DNA of 64,000 nt, from NCBI RefSeq assembly GCF_011074885.1, contig NC_054685.1, positions 310,001 through 374,000 of the forward strand, read 5' to 3'. Under the pieces are notes generated by a model, which ran no database searches, was not told the DNA's origin, and saw nothing but the letters and a program-made list of their open reading frames with translations. The DNA comes from Brettanomyces bruxellensis. Lineage: Eukaryota; Ascomycota; Pichiomycetes; Pichiales; Pichiaceae. Position 1 is the stretch's first letter, and each line of letters opens with the position of its first letter. A program made the position numbers and the translations under genes. Shown in pieces: positions 58,317 to 64,000 of this stretch.

Positions 58317-59372
58317 TCAGATGTCATCGCCTCCACCAATCATGAAAAAGCTGGAGTTTTGAGATGAGTGCCGGCTGAAGTAGTCGAAATCAATTGAAAC
58401 AGCATTTGCCAACATCACAGCTTTCTGGTCTAACGTTAACGAGCGGTTCGATATTTGGCCATAATAGTTCTCCATTCCCTGAAAGCTGATTGGATCCATT
58501 CTCACAATGTACACACCAGTATCGGTAAACATCTCCCTGAAAAGACCACCGAAATTCCGTGACACATCACCAACAACCTCCTTATCTCTGTTGTAAACCG
58601 GAAAATCCCAGCTTAGAAAGCCACTGTCAATCTTTCCGTACTGTATAAAGCTTTCCTCGTCCTGGTTTGCACCAACTGGATTTTCGTATCCAGTACCCCG
58701 TCCGAATAAATTGTACCTACGCCTCCATAGATGCCAACTTTGCACAGATTCGCCAACAACAATTCCATCTGGATCGTTGGGAGATCTCACGTTAGGAAGA
58801 ATGGCTTTAATGTGCGAGTTGATGATACTAAAGCGTCTTCTAATAGTCAGCAACAAGTTTCCGTTGTTATCCAACAAGTCAACAGTAAATGGTCGATGAA
58901 GACGATATACCTGCCGCATTATGGCCTTGCCTATACCGAAGTCTCTCTCAATGAGCCATCCGATCTGATTTCCCATTGAATCCATCACCGAATACTTATT
59001 TGCTTGCTCAAACCCAAGAAACAAGTTCATGAATTCAATCTGCCTCTGAATAACGATAGTTGGCTGATTGAGAATCTGTGTGACAGGATCAGAAGTCCCG
59101 ATTATTCCATTTGGGTTGTCTGTGAATATCGGTTGTGCCTGATATTCTGCCTGTGAAGTACCATTTCCAGGATTATTTCCATATACATTTCTGTATCCGT
59201 TCGACCGGCCCATTGGATTATACCTTTGATGCACCTTCGAGTGTGTGTGATACTGACAGTAGTTGAAAGGAGGAAAAAGCCCACTCTGGAAAGCAGAAAT
59301 TCCTGCCTTAGAGGAATGACTTATTGAACGCTTTGAAATAGTGGCTATTTGAAAGCAGGGCAGCTTAAACAT
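58317..59372 (-). CDS. AIM25: Mitochondrial scramblase-family protein
   Basis: From the ATG at 59372 the protein is 351 aa. The N-terminus MFKLPCFQIATISKRSISHS is a typical mitochondrial presequence. The body is a scramblase (LURP-like) domain: VIQRQIEFMNLFLGFEQANK, GWLIERDFGIGKAIMRQVYR, LLTIRRRFSIINSHIKAIL, and a C-terminal hydrophobic block LANAVSIDFDYFS near the end. S. cerevisiae Aim25 (327 aa) is a mitochondrial scramblase-like protein. In-frame codons up to 59489 lack an ATG. The tail after the domain is polar with a short Asp/Gly end. Confidence 0.92.
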   Translation of the reverse strand: MFKLPCFQIATISKRSISHSSKAGISAFQSGLFPPFNYCQYHTHSKVHQRYNPMGRSNGYRNVYGNNPGNGTSQAEYQAQPIFTDNPNGIIGTSDPVTQILNQPTIVIQRQIEFMNLFLGFEQANKYSVMDSMGNQIGWLIERDFGIGKAIMRQVYRLHRPFTVDLLDNNGNLLLTIRRRFSIINSHIKAILPNVRSPNDPDGIVVGESVQSWHLWRRRYNLFGRGTGYENPVGANQDEESFIQYGKIDSGFLSWDFPVYNRDKEVVGDVSRNFGGLFREMFTDTGVYIVRMDPISFQGMENYYGQISNRSLTLDQKAVMLANAVSIDFDYFSRHSSQNSSFFMIGGGDDI

Positions 59373-59763
59373 CACAAAAAAAAGTAAATTTGAACCAATT
59401 GGAACAGGTTGATCTTGCAAGATGTCTAAGTTGAAATAAATAATCGCAGCGTTATTTGTTGTCTCTAGCTCACATAGGCATGAGCGCAAAGACTATTCCA
59501 GATTGTTCCTCTTCCCAAGAGTACATAAATTTGCCATTATGCAATTTATCAATTATATTGAGCACATCAATACACCGCAGATACAAATCCTATCTTTTTT
59601 TTTTTTTTTTGTGAATGATCGACCAGCTGAATCTTCGAAGTTCCTAACAACACAGTCCAGTCTATTTATTTTTTCAGATACATTTAAATCAAGCATTGCA
59701 CCTTGGCAAAAATACCATATTGCTTTCTTAGCAAGTATTATCTGACATATTTATTACACAAGC
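59373..59763. promoter_or_regulatory. Divergent promoter region AIM25/RSM26
   Basis: 391 bases, with a T15-type run at 59596-59610. An 80-codon plus-strand frame here has no recognisable content. Confidence 0.35.
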
Positions 59764-60525
59764 ATGGCTCTCTTAGGTCAAATAATTGCCAGAAGAGGGA
59801 TCCATCTGGCCCCCAAACTCCCCCTTCAGGCAGAATTCGCTAAGGCCGGTATCCCTGGGTTGATGTCTAAGGAACAGTTTAAAATTGGATGGATAGATTA
59901 TCAAGATTTTTTAACTAAGAACTTAACACTAAAGACAGTCGACACAGAATTTGAAGCAAGAAGTCCGTTGGCAATTTTACTCAGTACGGCAAAAACTCAA
60001 CGACTAGCCTCAGTTTTTCACTATGCTTCTCAATGCCACAATAATCATCTCTTTTTCCAACAGTTGATGCCAAAGGGAACTTGTACTACACCCATCAAAG
60101 CGAATTTGCTTGAGAAAATCAACGACCAGTATGGCGATCTAGATACTTTCAAGAATGAGTTTCTTTTCAATGCTGATTCGTTAACTGGAAATGGATGGGT
60201 GTTTTTGGTGGAAAATAGTGACAAGACCTTGAAAATACTTCAGTGCAACAATGACGGCACACCGTATTTCTTTGGAAGGAACCAGAACATTGATCTCAAT
60301 GGGGCAATAGATATTTCCGAGTATGAGCAGTTGCTTTCAAAGAAAGAAGGAGTTATAAATCATACGAAGGACTACTCGTTACCCCTTCTATGCGTGAATG
60401 TATGGGAATTTGCCTATATTCAAGATTACGGAGTCACAGGAAAGGCTGATTATTTGGAGAATTTCTGGGACTGTATAAATTGGGAAGTGATCAATAAGCG
60501 GATATTCAGTAACGTTCAGAATTGA
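59764..60525 (+). CDS. RSM26: Mitochondrial small-subunit ribosomal protein mS42 (SOD-like)
   Basis: The protein is 253 aa (S. cerevisiae Rsm26 is 266 aa). The N-terminus MALLGQIIARRGIHLAPKLP is a mitochondrial presequence. The rest follows the Fe/Mn-superoxide dismutase fold: FHYASQCHNNHLFFQQL in the helical half and LPLLCVNVWEFAYIQDYG in the metal-site region. The SOD ligands are lost: the usual DVWEHAY is NVWEFAY, so it cannot bind metal as an SOD. Rsm26 (mS42) pairs with the related Mrp1 (mS43) in the mitoribosome small subunit. Position next to AIM25 and VPS25 matches S. cerevisiae YJR100C-YJR101W-YJR102C. Confidence 0.9.
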   Translation: MALLGQIIARRGIHLAPKLPLQAEFAKAGIPGLMSKEQFKIGWIDYQDFLTKNLTLKTVDTEFEARSPLAILLSTAKTQRLASVFHYASQCHNNHLFFQQLMPKGTCTTPIKANLLEKINDQYGDLDTFKNEFLFNADSLTGNGWVFLVENSDKTLKILQCNNDGTPYFFGRNQNIDLNGAIDISEYEQLLSKKEGVINHTKDYSLPLLCVNVWEFAYIQDYGVTGKADYLENFWDCINWEVINKRIFSNVQN

Positions 60526-60650
60526 GATTCCACTGGAGATGGGAAGTGCATGTAAATAACATAGACAAAAATAGTAATACATATAAAGGCAGTTAATTTT
60601 GCGTAGCAAAGACGATGTTTGTATAGAAAGATAGGCCAAATGTAATGCAA

Positions 60651-61475
60651 TCAGCTGCTTTCTTCGTCACTCAAAGCACTATAATCACTATAATCACCAC
60701 AAAATAAGATCATATCCGTCAACCTTTGATCATTTACCATATCTGCTTTTGACAATGACGAAATGAGATTTATATTGAATTGTGAAAGTATTTTATCCTT
60801 ACGCACCAGGGATTTGTACTTATTTTTCAACTTTTCATATTCCCGTGTGGATAGCATATCTTTTTCTTTCCCTTTCATGCTGTTAACCACCTCAGATAAT
60901 TTTCGATCACGTGCCACTTTATCTCTGAGAAGTTTCAATTTTGGTGCAGATATCTCCCTTAGATGACCCAAATTTTCTTCCAATTTGAAGTTTTGCTGAA
61001 TCAATTTGGCAGCCTCTATATTGTTCTTATCATTTTCTTTTATGAGCGATGAAAGATCATTATCATGAGCAGCATCGGTATTCCTAAAATCTCTTTCAGT
61101 ATATGTAGTCTTTAAGATTGGGGATGTCACTAGTCTTTGCTCAATTATCAGACGTCTTATTCTAATTAGTTGCCTTAAAAAACTGGCTATGCTTTCCAAA
61201 TTCTTCCTGTCATTGAAATTTGCATCAGTAGATACACCATTTATTAAATTCTGATGAAGTGTACCTAGAACAAGAGACTCGTTTTCTTGAATTGTTTCTC
61301 TAAACTTTTCATCCTTATCAATTTCATTGAAACCATTGTTTTTCACTGTTTGTTGTATTAAGTTATCAATTGTGCTCACCAATTCTCTGTATGTTTGTGC
61401 GTGCTCAATTTCAAGTTTTCTAACATTTTTCTTAGAACTGTCCGAGTCAGCTGTATCTTCGGATATTTCAGACAT
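60651..61475 (-). CDS. CENP-H-like coiled-coil protein (possible kinetochore subunit)
   Basis: The protein is 274 aa, helical and charged, with no signal or membrane segment. An acidic N-terminus precedes long coiled-coil stretches (about 17-135 and 145-230). The C-terminus KYKSLVRKDKILSQFNINLI followed by SSLSKADMVNDQRLTDMILF resembles the CENP-H C-terminal block, in which a coiled coil ends in a hydrophobic helix, a short acidic turn and a DxxLxxLxL helix. CENP-H corresponds to yeast Mcm16 of the COMA/Ctf3 (CCAN) kinetochore complex. The match is by pattern only. It is placed between RSM26 and VPS25, where S. cerevisiae has no gene. Confidence 0.55.
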   Translation of the reverse strand: MSEISEDTADSDSSKKNVRKLEIEHAQTYRELVSTIDNLIQQTVKNNGFNEIDKDEKFRETIQENESLVLGTLHQNLINGVSTDANFNDRKNLESIASFLRQLIRIRRLIIEQRLVTSPILKTTYTERDFRNTDAAHDNDLSSLIKENDKNNIEAAKLIQQNFKLEENLGHLREISAPKLKLLRDKVARDRKLSEVVNSMKGKEKDMLSTREYEKLKNKYKSLVRKDKILSQFNINLISSLSKADMVNDQRLTDMILFCGDYSDYSALSDEESS

Positions 61476-61736
61476 TTGGAAGCATGCAAATGTGTGAATA
61501 ATACCTGTTTAATGCTGAAAAGTCATACTATTAAATAATATACAATCGAAGATTATTAGATTGTGCTATACATGTTATGTAAATAAGTAGTCGCGATAAA
61601 AAAAAAATAAATAGAAATGAATTAGTCTTGTAAGACTTATTGTTGATGAAACTTATATTTGCATACGAAGACAACAAGTACTGCAAATCTCAGTATACTA
61701 GTAATAGGTAATACTACTACAGACATTTATTGACTT

Positions 61737-62450
61737 ATGGATGAACAAACATCATTAAAGAAGACAGCCTTTTCATTCCCAAAGCTCTATAACTTTCCGC
61801 CTTTTTTCACAAGGCAGCCTAATCAGCAGACATATCACACACAACTCGAGGCTTGGAGGAAGATTGTGATAGAATATTGTCGATTTTATCGAATATGGGC
61901 TCTCTCTTTGAATGGGATAGCATTGACAAACGTAAAAGCCGGGTCCTCTTCCGGTGATGATGAGGATGAAGAATCTGAACCTTCTGGGACGGAAGGTGAA
62001 AAAGCATCGGTATTCAAAAACACAAAGATAAATCGTGAAGTGAAGGGTGATTTCATTATGACAATCTACGAGAGTTTGATTGAGAAGAAAGAGGCTAGTT
62101 GGATAAATGAACAAAACCAGCGTTTAGGTATTCTGATATATTGGAATAGTCTTGAAGACTGGGCAACAATGCTAATGAACTGGGTAAGTAACCAATGGAT
62201 GCTTATATGAATATTTTCGAAACTTTTTATTAACATTGCTTGAGTAATTTAGGTGGTATCAACAGGACAAGACGGAAATGTTTTAACTATATACGAACTT
62301 CAGAATGGTGAAGCAGTTCAAGATCAAGAATTTGCTGGCATGGCTACCGAGACACTTACACGGGTGATTTCTGTTCTCGCCAAGGAAGGAAGAGCAAGAG
62401 TTCTTAAAGATGACGATGGAACGATCGCTGGAGTCAAATTCGGATCATAA
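61737..62450 (+). CDS. VPS25: ESCRT-II subunit Vps25, two exons
   Basis: Exon 1 is 61737-62183 and exon 2 is 62253-62450. They join in phase 0 to give 214 aa (S. cerevisiae Vps25 is 202 aa). Vps25 begins with the PPF motif (YNFPPFFTRQPNQQTYHTQL), which binds Vps22/Vps36. Two winged-helix domains follow. The junction reads ATMLMNWVVSTGQDGNVLTI, as expected from the family's GTVLT block after NWV. An acidic insertion (SSSGDDEDEESEPSGTEGEK, about 65-84) is not in the S. cerevisiae protein. It acts on endosomes in multivesicular-body sorting. Confidence 0.93.
62184..62252 (+). other. Spliceosomal intron in VPS25
   Basis: Donor GTAAGT at 62184, branch point TATTAAC (62228-62234, one base off the consensus), acceptor TAATTTAG ending at 62252. 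The length is 69 bases. Joining restores the Vps25 NWV..GNVLT block. Confidence 0.92.
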
Positions 62451-62865
62451 TGAATCAAAAAGACGCAGTAGAGGTTGAAAGCTTCTTTTAGGCAGTACTT
62501 ACTATTTTGCTGGTCATTCTAGAGCATGCAGCATGAAAATATTTGATGTAATAAGGATCTTTCTGGACCATCTCTATAAATTGGTGCAGTTATCGTACAA
62601 ACATTGTACTTTGACTTACACGTAGAAATAAAACAGTTTGCAGAGATTATAGTGCAAGATGTTTCAACAAAATCGATTAATTACTATCAGGTGTATTGTA
62701 ACGTTAAATACAGTGGCATGCATACTGCCACGATGTCTAATATAAAATGCATAAATGTCCAAAGTGAAAAGAGCGTAATAAGCGTGCACCACATTTGACT
62801 GGAAAATATAGTAACCACTCCCAGACGCGTTTTTAGGCGTTTAGGATTGACCCTAAAAGATAAAG

Positions 62866-62901
<36 letters not shown>

Positions 62902-63417
62902 GGTTCGTCTTGCGAAATATAATACTGTCAGCAACTGAAGAGAGATGAAGCAATGGCATTGTTAAGCCAAAAAGCTTCTATTGATAAAATTTTTTTTTTA
63001 TGTATATATTTTTTTGCGTGTGTAAAATTTCTTCAAAAACCCTCTCATATATATATAGGGGGAAATTGTGCTGAGTGGAACCAAATCCTGAACTACGTTG
63101 TAACACTCCGCTCTTCCCGCACTCTCGCCCCCTTTCTTTTGGTTCTCTTCTTTCTTCCCCTCTCTCAGCCTTATTTTCTTTTCTTTACGGTGAAACCGAA
63201 CGTTTGTTAGCTTTATTTTTAAGGAGACTTAGATCTTGCTTTAGCTGGACCGTTTTCTTGACAATCGTCATCGCAAAAAAAATTTTCGCATTTTTCAACT
63301 TTACGCGTTCTTCACATATACTACAGGCTGAGTTTGGGGCATTTCTTATCGCTTAGATTAACATAAGTGTAAAACAAAACTCCCCTGTACTTACTTACTA
63401 GTGTCAATACATACAGA
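62451..63417. promoter_or_regulatory. CTP synthase upstream region with 34-base poly(A), TATA and pyrimidine tract
   Basis: 967 bases without a recognisable gene. An uninterrupted 34-A run spans 62867-62900. TATATATATA is at 63048-63057. A CT-rich stretch (about 63110-63190) follows. This layout (poly(dA:dT), TATA, pyrimidine tract, long 5' leader) is typical of strong housekeeping promoters in yeasts. Confidence 0.5.
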
Positions 63418-64000
63418 ATGAAATACGTTTGCGTCTCTGGTGGTGTTATTTCCGGTATCGGTAAGGGTGTTCTTGCATCGTCTACCGGTATGCTGATGAA
63501 GACATACGGCCTCCGTGTTACTTCTATCAAGATCGATCCTTACTTGAATATTGATGCTGGTACGATGTCTCCTTTGGAGCACGGAGAGTGCTATGTGCTA
63601 GATGATGGTGGTGAGGTTGATTTGGACTTGGGAAACTACGAGAGATACCTCGGAATTTCTCTCAACAGGCAGAACAACATCACTACCGGTAAGATTTACT
63701 CTACGGTGATTAAAAGAGAGAGGAAAGGTGACTATCTTGGTAAGACCGTCCAGGTCGTTCCACACATCACGGACACGATTCAGAACTGGATCGAGAAGGT
63801 CGCCAAGATCCCGGTTGACAACTCTGGTATCGAGCCAGACGTGTGTATTATCGAATTGGGAGGTACCGTTGGTGATATCGAGTCTGCCCCATTCGTTGAG
63901 GCTCTCAGACAGTTCCAGTTCCGCGTGGGCCGTGAGAACTTCGCATTGATTCATGTTTCACTGGTTCCAGTTGTCAGTGGAGAGCAGAAGACCAAACCAA
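63418..64000 (+). CDS. URA7: CTP synthase, partial (3' end outside window)
   Basis: From the ATG at 63418 the frame runs off the window end (194 complete codons). It begins [20 protein letters not shown] with the P-loop-like SGIGKG, then [38 protein letters not shown], and [20 protein letters not shown]. These are the amidoligase (synthetase) domain blocks of CTP synthase; the glutaminase domain lies beyond the window. It makes CTP from UTP, glutamine and ATP. S. cerevisiae has the ohnologues URA7 and URA8. By position next to VPS25, RSM26, AIM25 and SOD1 it is syntenic with URA8; by position near PRE7 and ERD2 it is syntenic with URA7. Being a pre-duplication gene, it is orthologous to both. 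Confidence 0.95.
   Translation, partial: MKYVCVSGGVISGIGKGVLASSTGMLMKTYGLRVTSIKIDPYLNIDAGTMSPLEHGECYVLDDGGEVDLDLGNYERYLGISLNRQNNITTGKIYSTVIKRERKGDYLGKTVQVVPHITDTIQNWIEKVAKIPVDNSGIEPDVCIIELGGTVGDIESAPFVEALRQFQFRVGRENFALIHVSLVPVVSGEQKTKP

Noticed and set aside
1..64000. tRNA genes
   Set aside because: I scanned for T-loop GTTCGA/GTTCAA cores with flanking stems on both strands; the few GTTCGA hits (for example near 21591, 31874, 51306) lack the stems and the rest of a cloverleaf.

Overview
The window is nuclear DNA of a budding yeast (Saccharomycotina), probably of the Pichiales (Brettanomyces/Ogataea-like) side. The evidence: compact, mostly intronless genes with Saccharomyces-type orthologues; a few short introns with GTAAGT donors, TACTAAC-like branch points and ATTTAG acceptors; and a xanthine dehydrogenase, which S. 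cerevisiae lacks. CTG is read as leucine (it encodes the Leu of the DLKPEN kinase motif at 37434), so this is not a CUG-Ser or CUG-Ala yeast. The species name is inference. I saw no tRNA, rRNA or CRISPR.

Layout. 1-7.4 kb: RRG9 (cut by the window start), VID27, a spliced small gene MRX7, a C-terminal HMG-box factor whose box is split by an insertion, and spliced ATP17. 7.6-11.9 kb: ARH1, TIP41, ERV2. 11.9-17.9 kb: a long gene-free stretch, a Zn2Cys6 regulator and a monocarboxylate-type MFS transporter. 17.9-31.5 kb: RCY1, a GST-like eEF1B-gamma relative, TED1, an unrecognised nuclear-looking protein, an unrecognised multi-pass membrane protein, an SNX41/ATG20 sorting nexin, and a single-pass membrane protein with an Atg8-interacting-like motif. 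32.4-43.6 kb: COX19, a C2H2 factor, KNS1, and xanthine dehydrogenase. 43.7-45.2 kb: a decayed Ty1/copia-like retroelement remnant. 45.7-50.3 kb: RNH1, a YER152C-type aminotransferase, and an unrecognised protein. 51.2-64 kb: MSC2, spliced PRE7, ERD2, a PDI-like protein, SOD1, AIM25, RSM26, a CENP-H-like protein, spliced VPS25, and the start of CTP synthase.

Gene order is informative. RRG9-VID27-MRX7 matches S. cerevisiae YNL213C-YNL212W-YNL211C. ATP17/ARH1, TIP41/ERV2 and COX19/KNS1 are also neighbours in S. cerevisiae. PRE7-ERD2 and SOD1-AIM25-RSM26-VPS25-CTP synthase together combine the neighbourhoods of the two duplicated CTP synthase loci (URA7 on chromosome II, URA8 on chromosome X). 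That is what an unduplicated ancestor should look like. There is no operon logic. Functional themes are mitochondrial biogenesis (RRG9, MRX7, ATP17, ARH1, COX19, RSM26, AIM25), ER/Golgi and membrane traffic (ERV2, PDI, ERD2, TED1, RCY1, SNX, VPS25, MSC2) and regulators.

The items most worth follow-up are the split HMG box, the molybdoenzyme in a budding yeast, the candidate ER/nuclear-envelope autophagy receptor, the spliced MRX7 gene, and the STRE array in front of SOD1.
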